Shown here piece after piece: positions 18,908-28,713 of a DNA stretch of 64,000 nt. The position numbers were made by a program, and so were the translations under genes. The DNA comes from Bradyrhizobium prioriisuperbiae. GTDB taxonomy: Bacteria > Pseudomonadota > Alphaproteobacteria > Rhizobiales > Xanthobacteraceae. Numbering within the stretch: position 1 is the first letter of the stretch; each line of letters opens with the position of its first letter. The DNA is taken from positions 2,976,001 through 3,040,000 of the forward strand of contig NZ_CP135921.1 of NCBI RefSeq assembly GCF_032397745.1, read 5' to 3'. The notes beneath the pieces are model-generated. The model was not told the origin of the DNA. It saw only the letters and a program-made list of their open reading frames with translations, and did no database searches.

Positions 18908-21900
18908 TGAATGAAATCGTGAAGCCGTCGCGGCGGGACGATCGGCCGGTCGAACGACAGGCCGACAGGTTCATCACGCGATGGCTGGCGGGTGACAGGA
19001 ACTGCATTCCGGCGGGCCCCGGCGCGCTGGTCACCGTCCCATATCCGGGATTGCGCAGCTTCAAGCCCGAGCTGAACCAGTTCTTCTTTGGACGCGAGCG
19101 CCAGAAGGCCGAACTGAAGTCGTTCTTCGCCGGCCGTTCTCGGGGCACCGGAGAAGCGAGACGTCAGATCACGTTCGTGGTCGGGGGCTCCGGCAGCGGC
19201 AAGTCGTCGCTCACACTGGCCGGACTGATCGCCGAGCTCAATACCATCGACATGGCGACAATTTCGGGCGCCTGGTACGTGGCCCAGATGCGCCCGGCGC
19301 AGGATCCGATTGAGCAGCTTCTGACGTCGCTCAACATGGTCGTTACCCGCATCATCGATGTTATTGTCGCTGATCCGATGTCCGATGGGGCTGCCGAGCG
19401 GCTTGCAAGGATCGCGGCGGGGTTGAATTGTCCGGACGCAAAAGATCTGCCCGCACTCAGGGAGCAACTCCACGACAGGCTGGTCGAACGACTGGCGCCC
19501 CTCGACAAGGCCACCGGCAGGCGTTCTCTCGCGATCGCTGCCCTGTTTCAGTTCGTCGACGAGACCCTCGACAGGCTGGATGAGATCGAGTCGCATGCGC
19601 AGCGGTCTGGAAAGCCGCTGCTGCTGATTCATATCGACCAGTTCGAGGAGGTGTTTCGCGAGCAGACCGACGCTGATGGACGACAGGCGCTGATGCAGCT
19701 CCTGCGCAAGGTCCATGAGTATGCGCCGGAACGCCTGTTCATCGTTGCCACGATGCGCAGCGAGGAATTGCACAAATGCTCGGAATTCGAGGGCATCGCC
19801 GACGTCGTCAACAGCTCGATGTACCTGATCGACCTGGTTTCGAACGAGGATATCGAACGGGCGATCGTGGAGCCGGCGCGACGCCAGACGACGCTGTGGG
19901 AGTTGCCGATCACGTCGTCGGAGACGGCGCCCTACACGGCGGAAGCCGTCCGGTGGCTGCAACGGGCCTATCAGACGGCTGGCACCGCAGCGCTTCACAC
20001 CGCGGATCAGTTGCCGCTGCTTCAACACTTTCTGCCGCTGTTGTGGGAAGAGGCTGTCGACGACTGGTTTCGTTGCAGGGAGAAGGACCCTGCCGCCCGA
20101 TTTGAAATCACCAGGGACCACATCGAGAAGGTGCCGGGTTGGATTCTGCCGGAAAGATCCGCTAAGGAGGCCGCTCCTGTGGCGTCAGGCGCCGGAAGCC
20201 AAAATCAGCAAAGTCATCTCGGACGATGCCTGAATGCCCACGCGGATACGGTTCTGAAGCAAGCGATCGAAAAGTGGGGTGGCGTTGAAGGTACGCCTGT
20301 CCCCGATCGTTCGCCTGATGGAAAAGTCGCCGACAGTCCCAAAGCCGGATTTGGCAATCCGTCTCCTGAACGTGCCGCTTTGATCGTCGCGTTCTGCTGT
20401 CTTGCGCAACTGGACGATCGCGGCCGTCCGGCGCGCAGGTTCGCCTCCCTGGAGGACATCGTTGAGGCTTCGGGCCTGACCGAATGGAAAACGCCAAAAT
20501 ACGATCGCATCGCTTTCGGCAAAGGGCTTGCGCGCGAGCTATCCGAGTTCGAGAAGGCCGGTCTGATCGAGCGCATCGGGTCGGAAGAGCCGCTTCGATA
20601 CAACGTCAATCACGAAGCCTTCATTCGCAACTGGGCCAGCTATGAGGGTTGGCTCAAGGAAAAGCAGTTCGTTCAGCAGAGACTGCGTGATATCGATTCA
20701 TCCGCAGGTCGCCTTAACAACCGAAAGAGCCGGAATCCACTGGTTCGAATTTTTTCCGGCCGAGCGCGAGACGCATATGCCGTCATCCCCGACGAAACCG
20801 GAGCGCGACTGCAAAGTGTGTTTGGCGACGAGCCAATCTTCAGCCGGGCCTGGGTCGTGGCGGCGCTTTCCAATCAATCGGCCACCGGGGCCGCTCGTGC
20901 GCCGGCGAACAGTTTCAGCGCGATCGAAGACGTATGGGAGAATGCAAGATGGTGGCAGAAAAATAGCTGGACGCTCCGGCTTTTTTGGTTCGTAGTGGGC
21001 GTTGCGGTCGCGGCGCTCGTGATTGGGGCGGTGGTCTTCGGGCGCATTGCCTCGCGGAATCAAACGCAGAACTATCAACTCTACAATTCGATCATTTCGT
21101 TGCGAACCAACCTGTCCGAATTTAGAAGTGCCGTTCAATACAGGGAACTGTACGCTTCCTTGCAGATAGCTGACGGCTACGATGCGTCATCGCGTCTTGA
21201 AGACGAGCCATTGCAAATTCTGCGTGAAACGCTGTTTCAAGTCGACAGCGGAGTGCGGAAGATCCTTGGAAATGAAGTGTCGCTTCGTTTTTCAAATACG
21301 CCATCGGGCGCGGCAAAGGCCAATTGCAAGATTACCGGCGGAGAAACCACAGAGCTGGAGGTTCAGGGGCCAGGCAACGTTAAGCTGGGCCTTTCTCGAG
21401 GTTATGGATATTGGAAGCCGGCGGACTTGAGTGCGAGCGATCGGGGAGTAGAGCAGCCGGCACAGACCCCCGACGGCATTCCTCTTCCAGACAATACGCT
21501 CCTGTGTTTGTCTCACGATGCACGCTGGTTGATGTTCTGGACCGACAGCTCGTATCCACCCGTGCTGACACGAATTGTCTGGTCGAGGCCGAAGCAGCCG
21601 AATGGCGAGTGGACGGGCAAGCTGCTGCCTCAGCGGCAGATGAATTCGACCGTGGATTTGACCAAACTGACTGACGAGAAGACGCGGCTGTCCTATGATT
21701 ATCTAAGACATAAACTCACGAGAGAAGCCTTGGAAAAGGTTGAATCCTTCAACGAAGACGGTCAGGTCGGCTTCTCTCTTCCGATCCCGGAGAATGATTC
21801 GAGGCTGTTGATCTGGTCTACCACGGGATTGCTTGATCCCGACGATTCCGGTTATGCGACTTCAATCGAATGGCAACCGTGCAAGTACTCCGACGTTTCG

Positions 21901-22389
21901 GCCCGCCCCGGGACTGGATCAAGGAAAATCAAGGAATGCGGATTTCCTGTCGAGTACGATCGGATTAAACGAGATCTGGCGGTGAGTTACGCGGAGGGGG
22001 ATTGCAAGGAGACCTCGTTGGAATGCCAATCGACGATTGAGCTCCGCTATCAGCAGGCCAAATCGGACGAGAAAAAGTCGAAAGAGCCTAGCGTGCAAAT
22101 TCTGGACAATTTTGCAACGATAAGGTTTGCCCGTCTCCAGGATGGGTGGCTTTGGCTCAAGGACAAGCACGAAAACACCTGGCGATACATGGTCGCAAAG
22201 GACAAAATAGCGGCCCTGATCGCATTGAAATGGCAGGGTGTGACCTGGAACGATGACGGCAGGACGGGCGGCGAGAACTTTCGTCCATCGAAGTTCTGCC
22301 GACTATTCCCGGCCTGCCTCGACTATCTGTCGAGCGAGGAGGGGCAATGGCCCATTCCGTCGAAGAAGCTCCTGGGAGACTTACAATGA
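18907..22389 (+). CDS. nSTAND1-type membrane-anchored NTPase
   Basis: 1160 aa. The segment YPGLRSFKPELNQFFFGRER (about residues 46-65) is the hallmark opening of novel STAND NTPase 1. Walker A is GGSGSGKSS (93-101), and Walker B is LLLIHIDQFEEVF (about 238-250). A winged-helix-like region follows (GLARELSEFEKAGLIERIG). One strong transmembrane helix lies near 690-712 (FWFVVGVAVAALVIGAVVFG), followed by about 450 residues, probably outside the membrane, without clear repeats. It would act as the sensor/switch of the system. The 3' third looks AT-richer than its neighbours. Overlaps the peptide gene by ATGA. Confidence 0.85.
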   Translation: MNEIVKPSRRDDRPVERQADRFITRWLAGDRNCIPAGPGALVTVPYPGLRSFKPELNQFFFGRERQKAELKSFFAGRSRGTGEARRQITFVVGGSGSGKSSLTLAGLIAELNTIDMATISGAWYVAQMRPAQDPIEQLLTSLNMVVTRIIDVIVADPMSDGAAERLARIAAGLNCPDAKDLPALREQLHDRLVERLAPLDKATGRRSLAIAALFQFVDETLDRLDEIESHAQRSGKPLLLIHIDQFEEVFREQTDADGRQALMQLLRKVHEYAPERLFIVATMRSEELHKCSEFEGIADVVNSSMYLIDLVSNEDIERAIVEPARRQTTLWELPITSSETAPYTAEAVRWLQRAYQTAGTAALHTADQLPLLQHFLPLLWEEAVDDWFRCREKDPAARFEITRDHIEKVPGWILPERSAKEAAPVASGAGSQNQQSHLGRCLNAHADTVLKQAIEKWGGVEGTPVPDRSPDGKVADSPKAGFGNPSPERAALIVAFCCLAQLDDRGRPARRFASLEDIVEASGLTEWKTPKYDRIAFGKGLARELSEFEKAGLIERIGSEEPLRYNVNHEAFIRNWASYEGWLKEKQFVQQRLRDIDSSAGRLNNRKSRNPLVRIFSGRARDAYAVIPDETGARLQSVFGDEPIFSRAWVVAALSNQSATGAARAPANSFSAIEDVWENARWWQKNSWTLRLFWFVVGVAVAALVIGAVVFGRIASRNQTQNYQLYNSIISLRTNLSEFRSAVQYRELYASLQIADGYDASSRLEDEPLQILRETLFQVDSGVRKILGNEVSLRFSNTPSGAAKANCKITGGETTELEVQGPGNVKLGLSRGYGYWKPADLSASDRGVEQPAQTPDGIPLPDNTLLCLSHDARWLMFWTDSSYPPVLTRIVWSRPKQPNGEWTGKLLPQRQMNSTVDLTKLTDEKTRLSYDYLRHKLTREALEKVESFNEDGQVGFSLPIPENDSRLLIWSTTGLLDPDDSGYATSIEWQPCKYSDVSARPGTGSRKIKECGFPVEYDRIKRDLAVSYAEGDCKETSLECQSTIELRYQQAKSDEKKSKEPSVQILDNFATIRFARLQDGWLWLKDKHENTWRYMVAKDKIAALIALKWQGVTWNDDGRTGGENFRPSKFCRLFPACLDYLSSEEGQWPIPSKKLLGDLQ

Positions 22390-22655
22390 GGCGTGAGAGG
22401 ACGCTGCTGTTGCTGGGGCTCGGGCTCGCTACCGCTGCTGCACAGCCGGCCACGGCGAAGTCGTTGCCGGACGCGGATACGCCCGCCCAGGAACAGTCGA
22501 AGCCAATTCAACGGCTCGCCACCATCCGCGCGAATTATCTAAAGACCTTGATCGACAGGAAATTGTACGATCCCAATATCGTCGTCGCCCAGCAGCCGAG
22601 ATTTCCCAACTTTTCCAACTTCAAGAACTGGTCCAGCGGGTGGCGGAATTCTTGA
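22386..22655 (+). CDS. Candidate cyclophane RiPP precursor peptide
   Basis: 89 aa, start ATG overlapping the STAND stop (ATGA). The N-terminus looks like a signal peptide (RRERTLLLLGLGLATAAAQPATA), as in Grr-type radical-SAM precursors. A linker and helix (IQRLATIRANYLKTLIDRKL) follow. The C-terminus is RFPNFSNFKNWSSGWRNS, which parses as FPN, FSN, FKN, WSS, G, WRN, S. Aromatic-X-Asn triads are the substrate pattern of three-residue-cyclophane-forming radical SAM/SPASM enzymes, and such a gene follows with a 16-bp overlap. It does not end in FxSxx, so it is not a typical FxsA peptide. The modification is inferred. Confidence 0.75.
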   Translation: MRRERTLLLLGLGLATAAAQPATAKSLPDADTPAQEQSKPIQRLATIRANYLKTLIDRKLYDPNIVVAQQPRFPNFSNFKNWSSGWRNS

Positions 22656-23836
22656 GCAGAGATGCGTGCCGACACGCGACCGGACTGCTCATCCTGCAGC
22701 CGACGCCGTTCTGCAACATTAGCTGCGACTATTGTTATCTGCCCCATCGCAATGACCGCCGTGTCATGCCGATCGACACGGTTCGCGCGGCCGTCGATTT
22801 CGTGTTGCGGGAGGACCTGAACGCGCCGGACATGACGGTGGTCTGGCATGCGGGCGAACCGCTGGTGGTTGCCGCGGACTGGTATCGCGAGGCGTTTCGT
22901 GTGGTGGATCAGATGTCGCCGGCGGTTGGCCGCCTGCCGCATGCCATCCAGACCAATGGCATGCTGATCACCGAGGAGTGGTGCGACCTGTTTCTAGAGT
23001 TTGGCGTTCGCATTGGCGTGAGTCTCGATGGTCCGGCAAGCCTGCATGATGCGCGCCGCAAGACCAGGTCCGGGGCTCCGACCCACGCGCGGGTGATGCG
23101 CGGCATTGACATGCTGCAGAAGCGCAATGTGCCGTTTCATGTGATCTGCGTTGTGGGCGCTGCCAGCTTGCCGCGGGCCGGCGAGCTGATCGACTTCTTC
23201 CGCTTGAGCGGCGTGACCGACGTCGGTTTCAATATTGAGGAAATCGAGCAGTCCGGCGGCCGATCCACCCTGCAGCGAGCAGGGTGCGAACGCGCGTTTC
23301 GCGGCTTCCTGGCTGAGGCGGTGGCTGCGGCCTGCGAGGCGACCCCGCCCGTCGTCATTCGCGAGCAGCAGGAGCTGATGGCATGTCTGGAACATCCGGC
23401 TTTCGGGCGGATGTCCGGCAATTCTCAGAATGCTCCGTTCGGCATCATCACGGTCTCCGTGGCAGGGGAGCTGTTCACGTTTTCTCCGGAACTCGCAGGC
23501 TTGACCCATCGCGACTACGACACGTTCGCGATAGGCCGCCTGCCTGACGCGACCCTCGACGCTATTCTGGCGGGAGAGCCGTTTCGCAGGATGTGGACCG
23601 ACATCGAAGCCGGCATTCGGCAGTGCCGCGGCAGCTGTGATTATTTCGATCTCTGCCTGGGAGGCGCGCCGGTGAACAAGCTGTTTGAAAACGGCTTCTT
23701 TGCCAGTGGAGAGACTATGTTCTGCCGTCTCGCTCACAAGGCGGTGTCGGACGTGGTCCTCGCCGATCTCGAGCGACGGCTGAAAGCACCGGTGCCTGCG
23801 AAAGAGTTGATGACATCCGATTTCAAAGTGATCTGA
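22640..23836 (+). CDS. Radical SAM/SPASM peptide maturase (GrrM/FxsB-like)
   Basis: 398 aa. The radical SAM cluster motif is CNISCDYCYL (Cys25, Cys29, Cys32). GEPLV, QTNGMLI and GVSLDGPASLHD are the usual SAM-binding and barrel strands. The C-terminal SPASM-like region has CRGSCDYFDLCLGGAPVNK and later FCRLAHK, a pattern seen in GrrM/FxsB-type cyclophane-forming enzymes. The GTG start at 22640 lies inside the precursor gene. No strong ribosome-binding site is visible and a TTG at 22652 is an alternative, so translational coupling to the precursor is likely. Expected to crosslink aromatic side chains in the preceding peptide. Confidence 0.88.
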   Translation: MAEFLSRDACRHATGLLILQPTPFCNISCDYCYLPHRNDRRVMPIDTVRAAVDFVLREDLNAPDMTVVWHAGEPLVVAADWYREAFRVVDQMSPAVGRLPHAIQTNGMLITEEWCDLFLEFGVRIGVSLDGPASLHDARRKTRSGAPTHARVMRGIDMLQKRNVPFHVICVVGAASLPRAGELIDFFRLSGVTDVGFNIEEIEQSGGRSTLQRAGCERAFRGFLAEAVAAACEATPPVVIREQQELMACLEHPAFGRMSGNSQNAPFGIITVSVAGELFTFSPELAGLTHRDYDTFAIGRLPDATLDAILAGEPFRRMWTDIEAGIRQCRGSCDYFDLCLGGAPVNKLFENGFFASGETMFCRLAHKAVSDVVLADLERRLKAPVPAKELMTSDFKVI

Positions 23837-23873
23837 TGCTGCATTTCGGCCGTTGCGCCGAGGGAGATTGTTG

Positions 23874-25292
23874 ATGGACCAGGGTCCCCTCACATTTCGC
23901 GATCAATTTCTGTCGGTCTACCAGTCGTGGGCTGCAGATGTTGGCCGCCAGCTCGCAGCGGAGCGAGCGGCTGAGCAAGGCGAGCTGGAAAGCACCGGCG
24001 CGGCAATCACGCTGGACAAACCGAAGGAGCTCGTCGCGGCGGAACAGGTTGCCGAGGAGGTTGCTGCAGAGGTGGCCCGTGATGGCCGGAGCGACAGGAC
24101 CGTCGAAATCCTTCAGGAGAGTGGCCTCGAGGACATGTCGATCGGCCAGAACGCCAAGGTCTGCGCCACGCTCGCCCTCAATCTGATGTGGGCGAAGCTC
24201 AAGGGGGATATCGACAAGGTTAGCCAGATTGAAAGCGAATTCCGTCCCGGGTCGAAATGCGATTTGAAATGGATTCAGACGATTACGGAATATCTCGGCT
24301 ATTTCGGTCCCGGCGGCGACCAGCGGGCCATCCCCTACATCCGCCCGGCTGCGGTGGGGCCAAAAATCATTTCGATCAAAGCGGGTGCCAAGATTGGGCT
24401 GATCGGGGATTGGGGCACTGGCGCCGAGCCGGCCAAGCGCGTGCTGCGGCAGTTGAAGGCGCAGAATCCCGATATCCTCATCCATCTCGGCGACATCTAC
24501 TATTCCGGGACGCTGACCGAATGCCGGATCAATTTCGAGGAGGTCGTGAATTCGGTGTTCGACCGTGCCGCGACCGGCATGCCGGTCTACACGCTGTCCG
24601 GCAATCACGACATGTACTGCGGGGGATTGGGGTTCTACGATCTTATCAAGCGCCTGAACACGCCGCCGTTGACCCAGCCGGCAAGCTTCTTCTGCCTGCG
24701 GGCCGACGACAATTCCTGGCAGCTGCTGGCGATGGACACCGGCCAGCACGATTATACGCCTATCCATGTCACGCCGATGCCGACCTATGTGGAGCAGGAC
24801 GAGGTGGATTGGCATGAACAGCGCATCCGTGAATTCCCCGGCAAGACCATCCTGCTGTCCCACCACCAACTGTTCTCGGCGTTCTCACCGGTTGCGCCGG
24901 CGGCCGATAACGGGCGCCATCCAGCCAGCAATCCGCGACTGATGGCTGCGTTCGAGCAATTGCGTAGCACCGGAAAGCCCATCGCGGCCTGGTTTTGGGG
25001 GCACGAACACAATCTGTGCGTTTACCAGCCTCACCTCAACCTGGAGCGGGGTCGCTGCCTTGGCCACAGCGCCATCCCGGTGTTCTCACAGGACGATCCG
25101 TATAAGGTCAACGACAAGATCGACAATCCTCCGCAGCTCGTCACGGACAAGAAAATGAAGCTGTCGTTGCGGGACAATGTCTACGCCCACGGGTTCGCCA
25201 CGCTCGCGCTTGGGTCGACCAGTGTCGATGTCGATTATTTCGAGGACGTCGACGGGGCAGCCAGGAAGCACTATTCGGAACGGATCGAATGA
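23874..25292 (+). CDS. Calcineurin-like metallophosphoesterase
   Basis: 472 aa from the ATG at 23874 (AGGGAG upstream). The N-terminal 170 residues are helical and not recognised. The C-terminal part holds the five phosphoesterase motifs: GDWGTG (178), GDIYYSG (206), GNHDMY (243), LSHHQLF (about 318) and GHEHN (about 370). No signal peptide. 37 bp after the radical SAM gene on the same strand, so it is probably the last gene of the conflict/RiPP operon. It could be an effector acting on nucleotides or phospholipids, or a regulator. The substrate is unknown. Confidence 0.85.
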   Translation: MDQGPLTFRDQFLSVYQSWAADVGRQLAAERAAEQGELESTGAAITLDKPKELVAAEQVAEEVAAEVARDGRSDRTVEILQESGLEDMSIGQNAKVCATLALNLMWAKLKGDIDKVSQIESEFRPGSKCDLKWIQTITEYLGYFGPGGDQRAIPYIRPAAVGPKIISIKAGAKIGLIGDWGTGAEPAKRVLRQLKAQNPDILIHLGDIYYSGTLTECRINFEEVVNSVFDRAATGMPVYTLSGNHDMYCGGLGFYDLIKRLNTPPLTQPASFFCLRADDNSWQLLAMDTGQHDYTPIHVTPMPTYVEQDEVDWHEQRIREFPGKTILLSHHQLFSAFSPVAPAADNGRHPASNPRLMAAFEQLRSTGKPIAAWFWGHEHNLCVYQPHLNLERGRCLGHSAIPVFSQDDPYKVNDKIDNPPQLVTDKKMKLSLRDNVYAHGFATLALGSTSVDVDYFEDVDGAARKHYSERIE

Positions 25293-25316
25293 AGGCGATC
25301 ACGTTGACGGGCGGCT

Positions 25317-27200
25317 TCAGTCGCCTGATGACGCCACCAGCGCCAGCAGCGCGTCGCCATAGTGTTCCAGTTTCTTGTCGCCGATGCCGGAGATGTTGCG
25401 CAGCTGGTTAAGGCTCGCAGGGCGTTCCGCCGCGATGCCGTCGAGCGTGGCGTCATGCAGCACGACATAGGCGGGCACCCCGCGCTTGCGCGCGGTCTCC
25501 GAGCGCCAGGCCCGCAACGCGGCAAGCAGGCCGGAGTGTTTGGCGTGACCGGCCGTATCCGGCGAAGATGGCGCGGCGCCGCGTTTTGATTTCGACTTGC
25601 TTCCGCGATGCGCCGACGATCCGGCGGTTTCCTCCCGCAGCATCACCTCGGTCTCGCCCTTGAGCACGCCACGCGCCGTCTCCGTCAGCTTGAGCGCGCC
25701 GAAGGCCTCGCTGTCGGCCTGCAGGTGGCCTTGCGCCACCACCTGGCGCACGACGGCGCGCCACTGCTTTTCGTTGAGATCAGCGCCGATGCCGTAGACC
25801 GACAGCTGGTCGTGCCGGAATTGCTTGACCCGCTCGGTCGCCCGGCCGATCAGCACATCGATCAGATGCATCGCTCCGAACCGCTGCCCGGTCCGATAGG
25901 CGCAGGACAGCAGCTTTTGCGCGAGGACCGTGCCGTCGCGGACGTTCGGTGGCGACAGGCAGTTGTCGCAATTGCCGCATTTGTGATTGTGATCCGCGAC
26001 GGCTTCGCCGAAATATCGAAGCAGGCGGGTTCTGCGGCAGCCCGCGGTCTCGGCCAGAGCCACCAGCGCGTCGAGTTTGCCGATCGACACCCGCTTGAAA
26101 GCATCGGACCCGTTCGAGTCGTCGATCATGCGGCGCTGCTGCACGATGTCGGCGAGGCCATAGGCCATCCAGGCATCGGACGGCTTGCCGTCGCGGCCGG
26201 CACGGCCGGTCTCCTGGTAATAAGCCTCGATGCTCTTGGGCAGATCGAGATGCGCGACAAAGCGCACATCCGGCTTATCGATCCCCATGCCGAACGCAAT
26301 GGTGGCAACGATGACGATACCGTCCTCGTTGATGAAGCGGTCCTGATGGCGGGCGCGAACGGCGGCATCGAGACCGGCATGATACGGCAGCGCCGGTATG
26401 CCGGCTTTGGTCAGGGCGGCGGCGGTTTCCTCGACCTTGTTGCGCGAGAGGCAGTAGACGATTCCCGCATCTCCGGCGTGGCGCTGGCTGATGAACGCCT
26501 CGAGCTGTGTCTTCGCGTTCTGCTTGTCGACGATTTCGTAGCGGATGTTGGGACGATCGAAGCTCGCCACGAAGCTCGGCGCGCCGTCCAGCCCCAGCCG
26601 GTCGATGATCTCCTGACGGGTGAGATCATCCGCGGTGGCGGTGAGTGCGATCCGTGGCACGTTCGGAAAGCGTTCCGCCAGCACCGACAGCCCGATATAT
26701 TCCGGGCGGAAGTCGTGGCCCCATTGCGACACGCAATGCGCTTCGTCGATCGCGAACAAGGCCAGCTTCGCGCGGGCCAGCAGACCGAGGCAGCGCGGCG
26801 TCAGCAGCCGTTCCGGGGCGACGTAAAGCAGGTCAAGATCGCCGGCCAGCAGCCGCTGTTCGACCGCGTTGGCTTCCTCGAACGACAGCGACGAATTCAG
26901 CACGGCCGCCTTGACCCCGACTTCGAGCAGGCCGGCGACCTGGTCGCGCATCAGCGCAATCAGCGGCGAGACGACGATGCCGCAGCCGTCGCGGAGCAAA
27001 GAGGGCAACTGGTAGCACAGCGATTTGCCGCCACCGGTGGGCATCAGCACCAGGCAATTGCCGCCGCCGGCAAGGTGCATGACGATGTCTTCCTGCGGCC
27101 CGCGAAACGCCGGCAGGCCGAACACGGAATTCAGGACGGCGAGCGCGTTGGCCGCGACGTCGGTCTGGTCCATGCGGGAGATCGTGGCGGAACTAGGCAT
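25317..27200 (-). CDS. recQ: ATP-dependent DNA helicase RecQ
   Basis: 627 aa, canonical length. Helicase motifs include [13 protein letters not shown] (Walker A), [19 protein letters not shown] (DEAH box and aromatic loop) and [10 protein letters not shown] (motif VI). The zinc-binding cysteines are C-R-R...KCGNCDNC, followed by the winged-helix RQC domain and a C-terminal HRDC domain (about 545-620). Starts at ATG 27200 or possibly the internal ATG at 27173. Unwinds DNA for recombination and fork repair. Convergent with the conflict operon, 24 bp apart, so it marks that region's right edge. Confidence 0.96.
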   Translation of the reverse strand: MPSSATISRMDQTDVAANALAVLNSVFGLPAFRGPQEDIVMHLAGGGNCLVLMPTGGGKSLCYQLPSLLRDGCGIVVSPLIALMRDQVAGLLEVGVKAAVLNSSLSFEEANAVEQRLLAGDLDLLYVAPERLLTPRCLGLLARAKLALFAIDEAHCVSQWGHDFRPEYIGLSVLAERFPNVPRIALTATADDLTRQEIIDRLGLDGAPSFVASFDRPNIRYEIVDKQNAKTQLEAFISQRHAGDAGIVYCLSRNKVEETAAALTKAGIPALPYHAGLDAAVRARHQDRFINEDGIVIVATIAFGMGIDKPDVRFVAHLDLPKSIEAYYQETGRAGRDGKPSDAWMAYGLADIVQQRRMIDDSNGSDAFKRVSIGKLDALVALAETAGCRRTRLLRYFGEAVADHNHKCGNCDNCLSPPNVRDGTVLAQKLLSCAYRTGQRFGAMHLIDVLIGRATERVKQFRHDQLSVYGIGADLNEKQWRAVVRQVVAQGHLQADSEAFGALKLTETARGVLKGETEVMLREETAGSSAHRGSKSKSKRGAAPSSPDTAGHAKHSGLLAALRAWRSETARKRGVPAYVVLHDATLDGIAAERPASLNQLRNISGIGDKKLEHYGDALLALVASSGD

Positions 27201-27366
27201 GCAGCGTCGGTATTCCGGCTAAAGGAGCCATGGTCGCAGATGGGGATCCCGGGAAACGACCGAAGCCTCGGTTCGATATCGCTCAATAGGCGTTGACGGC
27301 CTGTCGATCAAGACAAGCCCAGTTTAGACCTGATTCGAGTGGTCGTGCCGAGGAAAACGGCAGGAT

Positions 27367-28713
27367 TCATGCGGCTTCCGCCCGCACCATGTGATTTGCG
27401 GGGTCGGCCAACGCGCTGCCCGATGGAATTCTGACCGTTGCCTTGACGCCGCGGCAACCGGGGCGATTTCCGATCGCGATGTGAAAGCCGTTGCGATCTG
27501 CCGCCGTTTTGGCGATGGCGAGGCCTAGTCCGGTTCCCTCGATATCCGGCGGCGCGGCGCGGAAAAAGCGGTCGTAAAGATAAGGCAATGCGGCTTCTGG
27601 AATTCCGCATCCACTGTCGGTGATGTCGATGACAACGGACCCGTCCAGATACTTTCCATGAATGCTCACAAGGCCGCCTCCATCGGTGTAACGCACGGCA
27701 TTGTCGAGCAGGTTGGATAGAAGAAGTTGCACGTCAGACGCTCTCGTGGTCATCGGAATATCCTCGTCGACATTGATCGAGAGCTCGATCCCTTTCGCCT
27801 TGGCGAGGGGTACAAAACCGGACGCGACCAGGCTGACAAGTGCGCGGACGTCAACAGTCTCAGTTTCTCCTTCCATGGAAGCGTCGGCTCGCACCATTGT
27901 CATCAACTGGTTGACCAGATACCCGGCGCGGCGAATGCCTGCGAGGAGATCGATGGCAATGTCACCGATATCGCCGGTGAGGTCGCGTGCCCGCAGATTA
28001 TCGATCTGGATCTGCAACGCCGCGAGCGGCGTGCGGAGTTCGTGGGCCGCATCCGACACAAAGCGCCGCTGGGTCTCCAGCGCCAGTTGATGTCGCTCGA
28101 TCAGGGAGTTCATCGCGCCGACCAGCGGCGCGATTTCGACCGGCACCCCGGTCAGGCTCAGGGCATCGCGCGCATCCGCACTGCGCTCGCCGATATCCGT
28201 CGACAACTGGCCGAGACCCGACAGCACGCGCTTGACGGACCATGCAATCAGCAGCCAGGCGATGGGAATGGCGACAATCAGGGGAACGGCAGCCCCGGCG
28301 GCCGCGTAGGCCGCCACCTCTTCGCGGGCGCTCCAGCGCTGCGATATCTGCACGGCATGTTGCGGATCGCTGGCCCGGAACACCCGCCAGTTCTCGCCAC
28401 CGGCCGTGACGTCGAAATATCCGAGGTCGGTCCGGTAGGGAATGTCGACGTGGGGTCCGGAACGGTGAAGCAGCTTCCCGTCATGGTCCCAGATCTGCAC
28501 AACGAGCTGGTCTTCGAGCTCGGCGTCGATCCGTGGTTGAATTTCGTGCCGGTAAATCAGGCCTGCATTCAGGGCAACTTCCTGCAGTGCGTTGTCCTGG
28601 AAGCTGTTGACCTCGTATTTGACGAAAACATAGGCCGTGGCCGCAGCGGCGAAGCCGACGATCATGAGCAGGACCGTGATATGAGTCATCAGGGTTTGTC
28701 GGAGAGACGTCAT
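27367..28713 (-). CDS. Sensor histidine kinase (QseC/PmrB-like)
   Basis: 448 aa from the ATG at 28713, which overlaps the response regulator stop (ATGA). The frame is open further up but only as an antisense artefact. TM1 is about 10-31, a periplasmic sensor about 32-135, TM2 about 138-160, then a HAMP-like linker. The H box is FVSDAAHELRTPLAAL with His224. N box LLSNLLDNAVRYT, and the ATP lid DSGCGIP plus GTGLGLAIAK. Pairs with the upstream regulator gene. The stimulus is unknown; the adjacent siderophore receptor suggests metal or envelope conditions. Confidence 0.93.
   Translation of the reverse strand: MTSLRQTLMTHITVLLMIVGFAAAATAYVFVKYEVNSFQDNALQEVALNAGLIYRHEIQPRIDAELEDQLVVQIWDHDGKLLHRSGPHVDIPYRTDLGYFDVTAGGENWRVFRASDPQHAVQISQRWSAREEVAAYAAAGAAVPLIVAIPIAWLLIAWSVKRVLSGLGQLSTDIGERSADARDALSLTGVPVEIAPLVGAMNSLIERHQLALETQRRFVSDAAHELRTPLAALQIQIDNLRARDLTGDIGDIAIDLLAGIRRAGYLVNQLMTMVRADASMEGETETVDVRALVSLVASGFVPLAKAKGIELSINVDEDIPMTTRASDVQLLLSNLLDNAVRYTDGGGLVSIHGKYLDGSVVIDITDSGCGIPEAALPYLYDRFFRAAPPDIEGTGLGLAIAKTAADRNGFHIAIGNRPGCRGVKATVRIPSGSALADPANHMVRAEAA

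Noticed and set aside
22386..22655. Calling the peptide an FxsA (FxSxx-COOH) precursor
   Set aside because: The peptide ends GWRNS, not FxSxx; the repeated aromatic-X-Asn pattern fits the wider cyclophane class better.
25608..27296. A 562-codon rightward open frame opposite recQ
   Set aside because: Antisense shadow; the recQ frame carries all helicase motifs.
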